A DNA stretch of 64,000 nucleotides from Actomonas sp051209155 (lineage in GTDB: Bacteria; Verrucomicrobiota; Verrucomicrobiia; Opitutales; Opitutaceae). Under the pieces are notes generated by a model that searched no databases, was not told where the DNA came from, and worked only from the letters and a program-made list of their open reading frames with translations. Shown one piece after another: positions 1 to 8,945 of the stretch; position 1 is the stretch's first letter; every line of letters starts with the position of its first letter. The translations under genes and the position numbers were made by a program. The stretch lies in NCBI GenBank assembly GCA_051209155.1, contig JBPJGB010000005.1; one strand, given 5' to 3'.

Positions 1-1318
1 TGCCCACTGCTGGCTGTGGAAGGATCACACCTCTTGGCGCGAGGCGGCCAAGATCACCCAGCTCGCCGCCAAACACCGGCCGGAATACATCGCCAAGTGT
101 GGCAACACTTACTCCTCCGAGTGGTTCTGGGCCAAACTTTGGCACTGCCACAACGTCGACCGCGCCGTCTTCGAGGCCGCTTATTCCTGGGTTGAAATGT
201 GCGACTGGCTGCCCGCCATCCTCGCTGGCGTGACCGACCCCAAAGCCGTCAAACGCGGCGTGTGCGCCGCCGGCCACAAGGCCCTCTATGCCGAGGATTG
301 GGGCGGCCTGCCCGACAAAAAATTCCTGCGTAAACTCGCCCCCGCTTTGGCCGATCTCCGTGATCGCCTCTACGATCAGGCCTACGACGCCAGTGCCTCC
401 GCCGGTAACCTCTGTGAGGCATGGGCGAGCAAGCTCGGCCTGCCCGCGGGCATTCCCATCGCCATTGGTGAGTTCGACGTGCACTACGGCGCCATCGGTT
501 CCGGCGTCGAGGAAGGCACCCTCGTCAAAGTCATCGGCACCTCCACCTGTGACGTCGGCGTCGTTTCGGCCAAGAAATCCGTCGCCGACATCCCCGGCAT
601 CTGCGGCATCGTCAAGGGCGCCATCCTGCCCGGCTACTACGGCATCGAGGCCGGTCAGTCCGCCGTCGGTGACATCTTCAAGTGGTGGGTTGAGGTCGTC
701 TGCGCCGGCGACGACAAGACGCACGCCGCCTTCACCAAACAGGCTGCCAAGCTCGCGCCCGGCGAAAGCGGTCTGCTCGCGCTCGATTGGAACAACGGCA
801 ATCGCACGATCCTGGTCGACCAGCGCCTCACCGGCCTGCTCCTCGGCCAGACCCTGCACACCACCCCGGCCGAAGTTTACCGCGCGCTCATCGAGGCCAC
901 CGCCTTCGGCGCCCGCGCCATCATCGAACGCATTCGCGAATACGGCGTGCCGATCAAACGCGTCGTCTGCGCCGGCGGCATCGCGGAAAAGAACCCAATG
1001 CTCATGCAGATCTACGCCGACGTCACCGGTTGCACCATGCTCGTCGCCGGTTCCTCGCAGGCCTGCGCCCTCGGTTCCGCGGTGAGCGCCGCCGTGCTCG
1101 CCGGCGCCCATCCCGACTTCAAGACCGCCGAAGCCAAGATGACTTCGCTCAAGCCGGTCGAATACAAACCCGAGCCCAAGGCCCGCAAAACCTACAACCA
1201 GCTCTACGCCTTGTATCGACAAGTCCACGACAGCTTCGGCGGTGTCACTGAAACCGCCGCCCTCGGCGGGGTCATGAAACAACTGCTCAACCTCAAGGAA
1301 AAGGCCCGCAGCGCCTGA
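1..1318 (+). CDS. araB: Ribulokinase, C-terminal part (cut by window edge)
   Basis: Phosphorylates L-ribulose to L-ribulose-5-phosphate, the second step of L-arabinose breakdown in the cytoplasm. The reading frame is open from base 2 and there is no start in the window, so the N-terminal ATPase half is missing. Visible FGGY-kinase features are WKDHTSWREA at the very beginning, a GTSTCDV segment (part of the nucleotide-binding fold), DWNNGNR, and the late GGIAEKNPMLMQIYADV block typical of the C-terminal kinase domain. araA follows 45 bases downstream and araD after it, so this is the first visible gene of an araBAD operon. The identification rests on sequence and operon context together. Confidence 0.95.
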   Translation, partial: AHCWLWKDHTSWREAAKITQLAAKHRPEYIAKCGNTYSSEWFWAKLWHCHNVDRAVFEAAYSWVEMCDWLPAILAGVTDPKAVKRGVCAAGHKALYAEDWGGLPDKKFLRKLAPALADLRDRLYDQAYDASASAGNLCEAWASKLGLPAGIPIAIGEFDVHYGAIGSGVEEGTLVKVIGTSTCDVGVVSAKKSVADIPGICGIVKGAILPGYYGIEAGQSAVGDIFKWWVEVVCAGDDKTHAAFTKQAAKLAPGESGLLALDWNNGNRTILVDQRLTGLLLGQTLHTTPAEVYRALIEATAFGARAIIERIREYGVPIKRVVCAGGIAEKNPMLMQIYADVTGCTMLVAGSSQACALGSAVSAAVLAGAHPDFKTAEAKMTSLKPVEYKPEPKARKTYNQLYALYRQVHDSFGGVTETAALGGVMKQLLNLKEKARSA

Positions 1319-1323
1319 TCCAC

Positions 1324-1344
1324 TTGTCACGTATTACGTGACAA
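1324..1344. repeat. Perfect palindrome, 9-bp arms, 3-nt spacer (copy 1)
   Basis: TTGTCACGT and ACGTGACAA flank the spacer ATT, lying between the araB stop and the araA start. The same arms with spacer CCC recur at 62998-63018. No T-run follows, so it is not a typical intrinsic terminator. It could be an operator, an RNA-processing hairpin or a dispersed REP-type repeat. Confidence 0.8.
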
Positions 1345-1363
1345 AGTCCCTCTACCTATTGAT

Positions 1364-2872
1364 ATGAAACAACTTCCATCTCCTGAAATCTGGTTCGTCT
1401 GTGGTTCGCAGCACCTCTACGGTCCCGGCCCGCTCAAGGAGGTCGCCGCCAACGCCGCGACCATCGCCGGCAAGCTCGACGCGTCCAAGAAGCTTCCCCT
1501 CAAGGTTGTCTACAAGGCCCTGCTCACCACGCCGGATGAGATCACGAACCTCTGCATCGAGGCCAACGCCAACCCGGCCTGCGGCGGTCTCATTCTCTGG
1601 ATGCACACCTTCTCGCCATCCAAAATGTGGATACGCGGGCTCGGCCTGCTCAAAAAGCCCTTCCTCCACCTCCACACCCAGTTCAATCGCGATCTGCCCT
1701 GGGGCACGATCGACATGGACTTCATGAACCTCAACCAAGCCGCCCACGGCGACCGCGAGGCCGGGTTCATCCACAGCCGCATGCGCCTCGCCCGCAAGGT
1801 GGTCGTGGGCCATTGGAGCGACGGCGAAGTGCAGGATCGCATCGGCGCCTGGATGCGCGCCGTGCGCGGCTGGACCGATTGGCAGGGCGCCAAGTTCGTC
1901 CGCTTCGGCGACAACATGCGCCAGGTCGCGGTGACCGAGGGCGACAAGGTATCGGCCGAAATGAAACTCGGTTTCGCCGTCAACACCCACGGCGTCGGCG
2001 ATCTCGTCGCGGTCGTCAACAAGGTCAAAAAGGCCGACATCGATGCGCTCTGCGCCGAATACGAAAAGTCCTACAACGTGGTCGCCGCGCTGAAAAAAGG
2101 CGGCAAGCGCCACGAGGAGCTCCGCTACTCCGCTCGGCTCGAGCTCGGCATCGGAGCCTTCCTCGAAGACGGCGACTACAAAGGCTTCACCGATACCTTC
2201 GAAGACCTGCACGGCCTCAAACAACTGCCCGGCATGGCCACCCAACGCCTGATGGACGCCGGTTACGGCTTCGGCGGCGAAGGCGACTGGAAAACCGCCG
2301 CGCTCGTCCGCGCCATGAAGGTCATGGGCCACGGCCTCAAGGGCGGCACCTCCTTCATGGAGGACTACACCTACCATCTCTCGCCCAAGGGCCACCAGGT
2401 GCTCGGTGCCCACATGCTGGAGATCTGCCCCTCTATCGCCGCCGGCAAAGCCAAGGTCGAAGTCCACCCGCTCGGTATCGGCGGCAAGGAGGACCCGATC
2501 CGCCTCGTCTTCGACGCCCCGGCCGGTGAAGCCCTCAACGCCTGCCTCATCGATCTCGGCAACCGCTTCCGTCTCATCGTCAACGAGGTCAAGGCGGTCA
2601 AGACGCCCAAACTGCCCAAGCTGCCCGTCGCCCGCGCCGTTTGGGAGTGCAAGCCCGACTTCAAGACCGCCTGCCAGGCCTGGATCCTCGCCGGCGGCGC
2701 CCACCACACCGGCTACAGCTACACCGTCACCAGCGAGATGCTGGAGGACTTCGCCACCATCGCCGGCATCGAAGCCGTGCACATTGACGCCGACACCCGC
2801 ATCTCCGGCCTCAAGCAGGACCTCCGCAACAACGAGGTCTACTACCACCTCAACCAAGGCTTCCGCGCCTAA
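1364..2872 (+). CDS. araA: L-arabinose isomerase
   Basis: Converts L-arabinose to L-ribulose using a divalent metal, in the cytoplasm. The 502-residue length matches the family (about 500). The N-terminus contains IWFVCGSQHLYGP, a hallmark of AraA, and later blocks include GWTDWQGAKFVRFGDNMRQVAVTEGDKV and the C-terminal HHTGYS stretch that contributes a metal-binding histidine. It lies between araB (45 bp upstream) and araD (16 bp downstream) on the same strand, which fixes the pathway. A 9-bp-arm palindrome in the short araB-araA gap could adjust expression of the two halves of the operon, but this is inference. Confidence 0.97.
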   Translation: MKQLPSPEIWFVCGSQHLYGPGPLKEVAANAATIAGKLDASKKLPLKVVYKALLTTPDEITNLCIEANANPACGGLILWMHTFSPSKMWIRGLGLLKKPFLHLHTQFNRDLPWGTIDMDFMNLNQAAHGDREAGFIHSRMRLARKVVVGHWSDGEVQDRIGAWMRAVRGWTDWQGAKFVRFGDNMRQVAVTEGDKVSAEMKLGFAVNTHGVGDLVAVVNKVKKADIDALCAEYEKSYNVVAALKKGGKRHEELRYSARLELGIGAFLEDGDYKGFTDTFEDLHGLKQLPGMATQRLMDAGYGFGGEGDWKTAALVRAMKVMGHGLKGGTSFMEDYTYHLSPKGHQVLGAHMLEICPSIAAGKAKVEVHPLGIGGKEDPIRLVFDAPAGEALNACLIDLGNRFRLIVNEVKAVKTPKLPKLPVARAVWECKPDFKTACQAWILAGGAHHTGYSYTVTSEMLEDFATIAGIEAVHIDADTRISGLKQDLRNNEVYYHLNQGFRA

Positions 2873-2888
2873 GCGGACGTCCCTGACC

Positions 2889-3590
2889 ATGCTCCTCGAA
2901 CTCAAACGCGAAGCCTACGAGGCCAACCTCGCCCTCCCGCGCGAGGGCCTCATCAACCTCACCTTCGGCAACGCCTCCGCGATCGATCGCGACAAGGGTA
3001 TCTTCGCCATCAAACCCTCGGGCGTCGCCTACGATGACCTCAAACCCGAGGACATGGTGCTGGTCGATCTCGACGGTAACATCGCCGAGGGCCAGATGCG
3101 CCCGTCGTCCGACACGCCGACGCACCGTCGCCTCTTCCTTGCCTTCGAATCCGTCGGCGGCGTCGTGCACACGCACAGCTCCCACGCCACCGCCTTCGCT
3201 CAGGCCGGCCGCGCCATCCCGATCTTCGGCACGACCCACGCCGACTACTTCTACGGCGACATTCCGGTGACCCGTAAAATGACCGCCGACGAAATCGGCG
3301 GCGGCGCCTACGAGTGGGAAACGGGCAACGTTATCGTCGAGGCCTTCGCCGACAAGGATCCGGCGGACTTCCCCGCTGTCCTGGTCAACCGCCACGCGCC
3401 CTTCACCTGGGGCCCGACCGTGGCCAAGGCCGTCGAGGTGGCCGTGGCGGTCGAGTGCATCGCGCACATGGCGCTTATGTCGCTGCAACTCGCTCCGCAG
3501 CTCCCGACGATCGAAACGGAGCTCCTGAACAAGCACTTCAAGCGCAAGCACGGTCCCGGCGCCTACTACGGGCAGGCCGGCAACTGCTAA
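2889..3590 (+). CDS. araD: L-ribulose-5-phosphate 4-epimerase
   Basis: Converts L-ribulose-5-phosphate to D-xylulose-5-phosphate, feeding the pentose phosphate pathway. The 233-residue protein belongs to the class II aldolase/AraD family: NLTFGNASAIDR near the N-terminus, KPSGVAYDDL, the zinc-binding HTHSSHA motif, and TTHADYFYGDIPVT. I chose the ATG at 2889 because it gives the family's normal N-terminus (MLLELKREAYEANLALP); the frame stays open further upstream but overlaps araA. It is the last gene of araBAD and converges on the rhomboid gene, with a terminator hairpin just past its stop. Confidence 0.97.
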   Translation: MLLELKREAYEANLALPREGLINLTFGNASAIDRDKGIFAIKPSGVAYDDLKPEDMVLVDLDGNIAEGQMRPSSDTPTHRRLFLAFESVGGVVHTHSSHATAFAQAGRAIPIFGTTHADYFYGDIPVTRKMTADEIGGGAYEWETGNVIVEAFADKDPADFPAVLVNRHAPFTWGPTVAKAVEVAVAVECIAHMALMSLQLAPQLPTIETELLNKHFKRKHGPGAYYGQAGNC

Positions 3591-3603
3591 CGACGTCCGG
3601 GCC

Positions 3604-4302
3604 TCACCCTTTTTTGCGACGGCGGGATTTCGATCCCGCCATTTTCTTTTGCCCGAGCAACCACACGACCAGAGCCCCCGCCACAAATCCCCCGGCATGC
3701 GCCCACCAAGCGACGCCACCACCGCCTGAAGTTGAGCCCAACGTGTCCATGCCTTGCGTCACCTGCAGAGCAAACCACAGGACGAGAAAGACGAAGGCCG
3801 GCACGGGAAGAACCGGCACCACCCACGGCACCAGCGATACGATCCATCGCGTGGGCAGCCGCACAAAATAGGCGCCCATGACGGCCGAAATTGCCCCGCT
3901 GGCACCGACCATCGGCACTTCGCTGCCCGGGTCCGACGCCACTTGGGCGAGCCCCGCAGCGACGGCACCGAACATGTAGATCAACAGAAACCGCGCGCCG
4001 CCAATGTGCTCCTCCAACGAGCGGCCGAACACCCAAAGGAACCAAGCATTGCCGAGCACATGCGCCGGTCCGCCGTGCAGGAACGCCGAACTTAGCACCG
4101 GAATCCACGCCTCCCAAGTCGTCCAAGCCCGTATCCATCGTTCGGGCACCAGCGCGAAACGCTGCAACCAGTCACCGGCGATTTCGGGCGTGAGCACCAT
4201 CAGGGCCAGCTGCCCCAGAAAGACTCCCAGGATGAGCACAAGCAGCGTCGCCGTAATCGGGGTGGCGCGTCGTTTACCCAGTTTGTCCCAAAGCGGAAGC
4301 AT
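3604..4302 (-). CDS. Rhomboid-family intramembrane serine protease
   Basis: A membrane-embedded protease that cuts transmembrane segments. The 232-residue protein has about six hydrophobic helices. The catalytic serine is in GASGAISAVMGAY (Ser135) and the partner histidine in WAHAGGF (His202). The HGGPAHVLGN block (residues 76-85) matches the conserved rhomboid HxxxxHxxxN motif. A very basic C-terminus (KSRRRKKG) should face the cytoplasm. It is the last gene of the serA-plsY-hom-lysC-thrC run, 25 bases after thrC, and converges on araD. The substrate cannot be inferred. The terminator of the opposite-strand araBAD operon is embedded in its last codons. Confidence 0.9.
   Translation of the reverse strand: MLPLWDKLGKRRATPITATLLVLILGVFLGQLALMVLTPEIAGDWLQRFALVPERWIRAWTTWEAWIPVLSSAFLHGGPAHVLGNAWFLWVFGRSLEEHIGGARFLLIYMFGAVAAGLAQVASDPGSEVPMVGASGAISAVMGAYFVRLPTRWIVSLVPWVVPVLPVPAFVFLVLWFALQVTQGMDTLGSTSGGGGVAWWAHAGGFVAGALVVWLLGQKKMAGSKSRRRKKG
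3621..3650 (+). terminator. Intrinsic terminator of araBAD
   Basis: GGCGGGAT-TTCG-ATCCCGCC followed by ATTTTCTTTT on the plus strand. It starts 30 bases past the araD stop and lies inside the 3' coding end of the convergent rhomboid gene, where the same bases encode its basic C-terminal tail. Confidence 0.8.
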
Positions 4303-4327
4303 TGTATCCCCCGCGAGCGCCGCTCGC

Positions 4328-5689
4328 TTAGACGGCGCGATCGCGAATGAAGCCGCGAATGGCGTCAGCCGTAGCCGCCACCGCGTGTTTCACAATCGGA
4401 CGTTCCTTGAGCGCCTCGAGTGACGGGTGCGTCGCATCCACGCCGATGGCCGAACGAATTGTATCCGGGAACTTCGCCGGATGGGCGGTGGCCAGCACGA
4501 CGCTCAGCCGATTCGAATCGAGATCGGCGAAACCGCAGGCCGTGTGCGGATCCGCCACATAGCCATATCGGTCGTAGACCGATTTGATGATCCCAGGAAT
4601 CTCCGCGTCGGTGCAGCGGGAAGCGGAGAAGGTATCGGCGTCGAAGTTTTCGAAGGTGTAGCGCCCGGTCGACTTGAAGGTGCTCATGATCTCCCGCACC
4701 CGGGCCGGATCGCGACCGACGGAGAAGTAGAGGAAGCGTTCGAAGTTCGACGCCACCTGAATGTCCATCGAAGGCGCGAGACTCGGAGCCACATCATCGA
4801 CCTTGTATTCGCCGGTGGTGAAGAGGCGGTAGAGGATGTCGTTCTGATTGGTCGCGACCTTGAAGCCACGGATCGGCACGCCCATGCGCTGCAGCATCCA
4901 ACCGGCGAGCACATTGCCGAAGTTGCCCGTCGGCACCACAAACTCCGCTTCGTCGCGCCGATCGGCCGGCAGACGCAACCACGCCGAGAGGTAGTAGACG
5001 CACTGCGCCAGCACGCGGGCGAGATTGATCGAGTTCACCGCGGAGAGGCGGTGGGCCATACGGAAATCCTGATCGGCGAAGATCTCCTTCAACGCCGTTT
5101 GGGCATCGTCGAAGGATCCCTTGATCGCCATCGCGAACACGTTATCCGCGCCGGTGCAGGTCATCTGCCGCTCCTGCAACGGGGCGACGCGGCCATCGGG
5201 ATAGAGGATGAAGATGGCGGTGCCGGGCTTGCCGAGCAGGCCGTGAATCGCCGCCGCCCCGGTGTCGCCCGAGGTCGCCCCGAGCACGTTGATCGACTGC
5301 TGCCGCGTCGCGCACTGGTGCTCGTAAAGGTTGCCGAGCAGCTGCAGCGCAAAGTCCTTGAACGCGAGCGTCGGACCGTGGAAGAGCTCGAGCACCTGCA
5401 GGTTGTCACTCAGAGGCACGAGCGGTGCGATCTCCGGGTGGTCGAAGGTGGTGTAGGACTTCGCGACGATCGCGTCGAAGGTCGCCGCGTCAATATCGGT
5501 CGCAAAACGGCGGAAGAACGCCGCGCACAGCGCCGGGTAATTCAGCCCGGACATCGCCTGCAGATCCGCCGCGGAAAACTGCGGCAGTTCCTCGGGCAGG
5601 AACAAGCCGCCATCCGGCGCGAGTCCGGTGGCGACAGCGTCACTGAAACCCAGCGCGGGAGTTTCGCCTCGGGTGGAGATGAATTTCAT
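4328..5689 (-). CDS. thrC: Threonine synthase
   Basis: PLP enzyme that turns O-phosphohomoserine into L-threonine. At 453 residues it is the longer class of ThrC. The N-terminus (MKFISTRGETPALGFSDAV, then LAPDGGLFLPEELP) is diagnostic, and the PLP lysine lies in GPTLAFKDFALQ (Lys111). GATSGDTGAAA and VPTGNFGN provide phosphate and cofactor contacts. It follows lysC by 34 bases in the same direction, so homoserine dehydrogenase, aspartate kinase and threonine synthase are co-located. No thrB (homoserine kinase) is visible in the window, so that step must be encoded elsewhere. Confidence 0.96.
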   Translation of the reverse strand: MKFISTRGETPALGFSDAVATGLAPDGGLFLPEELPQFSAADLQAMSGLNYPALCAAFFRRFATDIDAATFDAIVAKSYTTFDHPEIAPLVPLSDNLQVLELFHGPTLAFKDFALQLLGNLYEHQCATRQQSINVLGATSGDTGAAAIHGLLGKPGTAIFILYPDGRVAPLQERQMTCTGADNVFAMAIKGSFDDAQTALKEIFADQDFRMAHRLSAVNSINLARVLAQCVYYLSAWLRLPADRRDEAEFVVPTGNFGNVLAGWMLQRMGVPIRGFKVATNQNDILYRLFTTGEYKVDDVAPSLAPSMDIQVASNFERFLYFSVGRDPARVREIMSTFKSTGRYTFENFDADTFSASRCTDAEIPGIIKSVYDRYGYVADPHTACGFADLDSNRLSVVLATAHPAKFPDTIRSAIGVDATHPSLEALKERPIVKHAVAATADAIRGFIRDRAV

Positions 5690-5723
5690 GCGGAGAACGG
5701 GCGACGCGGCCCGACCGTTTCAC

Positions 5724-6941
5724 TCACTCGGCGTCGAGGCCGAACACCGTGTGCACGATGCGAGCGGCGTCGTCGGCCCGATCGAGATCGATGACGACGG
5801 AGATCTTGATCTCGGAAGTCGTGATCAGGTCGATGTTGATGTCGGCGTCGGCCAAGCCCTTGAAGAGATCGGCCGCGACGCCGGAGTGCGTCTTCATGCC
5901 GACACCGACCACGGAGAGTTTGGCGATGGCTTCGTGCACCGCCACATGACCGCCGCCGATTTCGTCGAGCACGGGCTCCAGCGACTTCTGGGCCTTGTAG
6001 GTGTCGCCCTGGGGGACGGTGAAGGTGAGGTTCGCGATGCCGTTGCGCCCGACGTTCTGCACAATCATGTCCACCACGATGTTGGCGTCGGCGAGCGCGC
6101 GGAAGACCTTCGCGGCGGAACCCGGCTTATCCAGGATGTTGCTCACGATGATCTTGGCTTGGTCCTTATCGACCGCGACGCCGCGAACGACGACCTTTTC
6201 CATGTGGGGGACTTCTGCTTTCACTACGGTTCCTCGGTTGAAGTTGAAGGATGAACGGACTTCGAAAAGCACGCCGTGTTTTTCGGCGAATTCGACGGAG
6301 CGGGACTGCATGACCTTCGAGCCGGACGAGGCCAGCTCCAGCATTTCGTCATACGAGATCTCGTCAATTTTTTGGGCCTTGCTCACGATGCGCGGGTCGG
6401 CGGTGTAAACGCCGTCGACATCGGTGTAGATCTCGCACTTGTCCGCGTTCACCGCGGAAGCGAGGGCGATGGCGCTGAGGTCGGAACCACCGCGACCGAG
6501 CGTGGTGATGTGGCCGTCCTCATTGATGCCCTGAAAACCGGCGACAATGACCACCTTGCCGGCCTCGAGCTGTTCCTCGACGGCTTGGGCGTTGATGGTG
6601 GTGATGCGGGCCTTGGTGTGCGAGCGATCGGTCTGGATGCCGGCCTGGGCCCCGGTGAACGAAACAGCCTGCACGCCCTGGCCGTGCAGCGCCATCGCGG
6701 TGAGCGCGATGGTCTCCTGCTCACCGACCGCGAGCAGCATGTCCATCTCGCGGTCACTGGGTTCGGCGCAAAGGGACTTGGCGCGGGCAAGCAGCTCGTT
6801 GGTCACCCCGGCGCGAGCCGACACAACCACGACAACCTGGTTGCCGCGAGCCGCCGTGAGTTTGATGCGCTCGGCGACTTTTTTGATTCGTTCGACGTCA
6901 CCTACGGAGGTGCCGCCGTATTTTTGCACAATGCGTGGCAT
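5724..6941 (-). CDS. lysC: Aspartate kinase
   Basis: Phosphorylates L-aspartate, the entry step to lysine, methionine and threonine. It is a 405-residue monofunctional aspartokinase with the N-terminal KYGGTSVGD motif, GRGGSDLSAIALA in the kinase core, and a C-terminal pair of ACT domains (around LDKPGSAAKVFRALADAN and VGVGMKTHSGVAADLFKGL) that usually bind feedback inhibitors. It lies 17 bases after hom and 34 before thrC, within the aspartate-family operon. The length and ACT pair match lysine/threonine-inhibited enzymes, but which amino acid inhibits it is not readable here. Confidence 0.97.
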   Translation of the reverse strand: MPRIVQKYGGTSVGDVERIKKVAERIKLTAARGNQVVVVVSARAGVTNELLARAKSLCAEPSDREMDMLLAVGEQETIALTAMALHGQGVQAVSFTGAQAGIQTDRSHTKARITTINAQAVEEQLEAGKVVIVAGFQGINEDGHITTLGRGGSDLSAIALASAVNADKCEIYTDVDGVYTADPRIVSKAQKIDEISYDEMLELASSGSKVMQSRSVEFAEKHGVLFEVRSSFNFNRGTVVKAEVPHMEKVVVRGVAVDKDQAKIIVSNILDKPGSAAKVFRALADANIVVDMIVQNVGRNGIANLTFTVPQGDTYKAQKSLEPVLDEIGGGHVAVHEAIAKLSVVGVGMKTHSGVAADLFKGLADADINIDLITTSEIKISVVIDLDRADDAARIVHTVFGLDAE

Positions 6942-6958
6942 GGGAGGAGAAAAGGGAT

Positions 6959-8266
6959 CTAGTCGTCGAAATTGGCGACGCGCAGGAGCAACGGCTTCGT
7001 GAGCACGGCGCTGAGTTGGCTGAGATTTTTCACCGCGGCGCGAATCGCCTTCTCGTTGCTGCGGTGCGTCGTGAGAATGAGCGAGGCCGCGCCGGCCTTG
7101 GCTCCCGCGCGTTGCTGGACGCTGGCGATGCTGACCTTGTATTTGGCGGTGACGCTCGAAATTTTGGCGAGCACACCCGGCGTATCACTCACGTCCATAC
7201 GCAGGTAGTAGGAGCCTTGGATGTGCTCCGGCGGGCAAAGCGGGCGCTTGTGCTCGACCGGTTCCGGCAGCGGCGCATTGCCACGCAGCAGCAGGGCAAT
7301 CGCGTCAACAATGTCGCTGATGACCGCGCTGGCGGTGGCGTCCTGCCCGGCGCCCCGACCGATGTAGACCGTCTCGCCGACGACATCGCCGGCGACCGAG
7401 ATGCCGTTGTAGACCTCGTTGACGTTGGCCAGCACCTTGTCGCGCGAAAGCAGCGTTGGCGCGACACTCACGGCCAGTTCGTTGGTTTGCAGGTCTCGCG
7501 TAATGACCGCGAGCAGCTTGATGGCGTAACCGTTCTCGCTCGCGAACTGGATATCGGCCTGGCTGAGTTCGGTGATACCTTCGACCAACATGTTCTTGGT
7601 CGGCACCCAGGTGCCGTGAGCCAAGTAAGCCAGGATCGACGCCTTGTGCGCGGTGTCCCAGCCCTCAACGTCGAGGGACTCGTCGGCTTCGGCGTAACCG
7701 AGGGCCTTGGCTTCCTTGAGGATGACCGGATACGACAGGCCCTCACGCTCCATCCGGGTGAGGATGTAATTGCAGGTGCCGTTGAGGATGCCGTAGATGC
7801 GATCGAAGCGGTTGGCCACGAGCCCCTCGCGCAGGGCTTTGATGATCGGAATGCCGCCGGCGACCGAGGCTTCGAAGAAGTAATGGCCGCCGTGTTGCCG
7901 GGCGGCGGCGAAGATCTCGGGACCGTGCTCGCAAACCAAAGCCTTGTTGGCCGACACGACGGTTTTGCCCTCGCGCAGCGCGGCCAGCGTGACGTCCTTC
8001 GCCAGCGTGGTGCCGCCGATCAATTCACAAACGATCTGAATCTTCGGATCGGTCGCGACTTCCATCGGGTCGGCGGTGAGGCGGGACTTGCCGACGCGGA
8101 CGCTGCGCTTTTTGGCGAGGTCGCGCACCGAAGCTTTTTTAAGCACGAGTTTGGCACCAAGGCGCGACTCGAGTTTGGCGCGTGAGCGGGTGATGTGTTT
8201 CCACACGCCCTGCCCCACGGTGCCGAGGCCGCAGATGCCGATGTTAACGACGGGAAAATCGCTCAT
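6959..8266 (-). CDS. hom: Homoserine dehydrogenase
   Basis: Reduces aspartate semialdehyde to homoserine with NAD(P)H. The 435 residues contain the Rossmann motif GICGLGTVGQGVWKH at the N-terminus, VSANKALVCEHG, the substrate loop GILNGTCNYILTRM and EADESLDVEGWDTAHK. A C-terminal ACT domain begins at YYLRMDVSDTPGVLAKI and probably senses threonine. It sits between plsY (23 bp) and lysC (17 bp) on the same strand, so it is co-transcribed with the other aspartate-pathway genes. Confidence 0.97.
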   Translation of the reverse strand: MSDFPVVNIGICGLGTVGQGVWKHITRSRAKLESRLGAKLVLKKASVRDLAKKRSVRVGKSRLTADPMEVATDPKIQIVCELIGGTTLAKDVTLAALREGKTVVSANKALVCEHGPEIFAAARQHGGHYFFEASVAGGIPIIKALREGLVANRFDRIYGILNGTCNYILTRMEREGLSYPVILKEAKALGYAEADESLDVEGWDTAHKASILAYLAHGTWVPTKNMLVEGITELSQADIQFASENGYAIKLLAVITRDLQTNELAVSVAPTLLSRDKVLANVNEVYNGISVAGDVVGETVYIGRGAGQDATASAVISDIVDAIALLLRGNAPLPEPVEHKRPLCPPEHIQGSYYLRMDVSDTPGVLAKISSVTAKYKVSIASVQQRAGAKAGAASLILTTHRSNEKAIRAAVKNLSQLSAVLTKPLLLRVANFDD

Positions 8267-8289
8267 AAGAAGGGTTCAGGCGGGACGCT

Positions 8290-8919
8290 TTACTTCCGGT
8301 CCCAACGATGCTCGGTGCCAGCCAGCAGGCGGCCGATGTTCGCATGGTGGCGCGCCACGACCAGCAGACCGAGGAGCGATGCCATGATGTTCAACGCGAG
8401 GCCGAACGACAGGAACCACGGCACCACCGCGATCACGAGCGCGGCGATGATTGAGGCCAGCGAAACATAACGACTGGCGAAGAAGGTGCCGACCCAAGCG
8501 ACGGCCGCGCCAAGGCACGGGAGCGGCATCAGAATGAACAGACCGCCGGCAGCCGTCGCCACGCCCTTGCCGCCCCGGAATCCGAGAAAGCAGGAAAACG
8601 AATGACCGAGCACCGCGCCGACCACGCCGGCCACGCCGCCCAAGTCATAGAGCAGGCTTCCCGGCGCAGCGGCATCCCCGAGCACGATCGGAAACGCAAT
8701 CAGCGGGCCGATCGTGGCGAAGATGCCTTTGAACACATCCAAGGTGAACACGAGGTTGCCCGGACCGGAACCGAGCACGCGTTTCACGTTGGTTGCCCCC
8801 GGGTTCTTGCTGCCCACCTCCAGAATGTTGACCCCCTTCGCCTTGGCCACCCAGTAGCCGAACGGCAGAGACCCCAGCACGTAGGCAACGGCAAAGGCGA
8901 TGAGGAGTGGGGCCAGCAT
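8290..8919 (-). CDS. plsY: Acyl-phosphate:glycerol-3-phosphate acyltransferase
   Basis: Transfers an acyl group from acyl-phosphate to glycerol-3-phosphate, the first committed step in phospholipid synthesis, in the inner membrane. The 209-residue protein is polytopic and shows the PlsY motifs: LGSLPFGYWVAKAKGVNI, GSKNPGATNVKRVLG (motif 1), FLGFRGGKGVATAAGG (motif 2), and RHHANIGRLLAGTEHR near the C-terminus. It lies between serA and hom, with 23-26 base gaps. A lipid gene inside an amino-acid operon is noteworthy, but the family assignment is clear. Confidence 0.96.
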   Translation of the reverse strand: MLAPLLIAFAVAYVLGSLPFGYWVAKAKGVNILEVGSKNPGATNVKRVLGSGPGNLVFTLDVFKGIFATIGPLIAFPIVLGDAAAPGSLLYDLGGVAGVVGAVLGHSFSCFLGFRGGKGVATAAGGLFILMPLPCLGAAVAWVGTFFASRYVSLASIIAALVIAVVPWFLSFGLALNIMASLLGLLVVARHHANIGRLLAGTEHRWDRK

Positions 8920-8945
8920 GGGGAAAGGAGCTTAGGGCGAGGACG

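Noticed and set aside
1352..2905. 517-codon frame opposite araA
   Set aside because: Covers araA completely on the opposite strand; Val/Gly/Asp-rich shadow translation without motifs.
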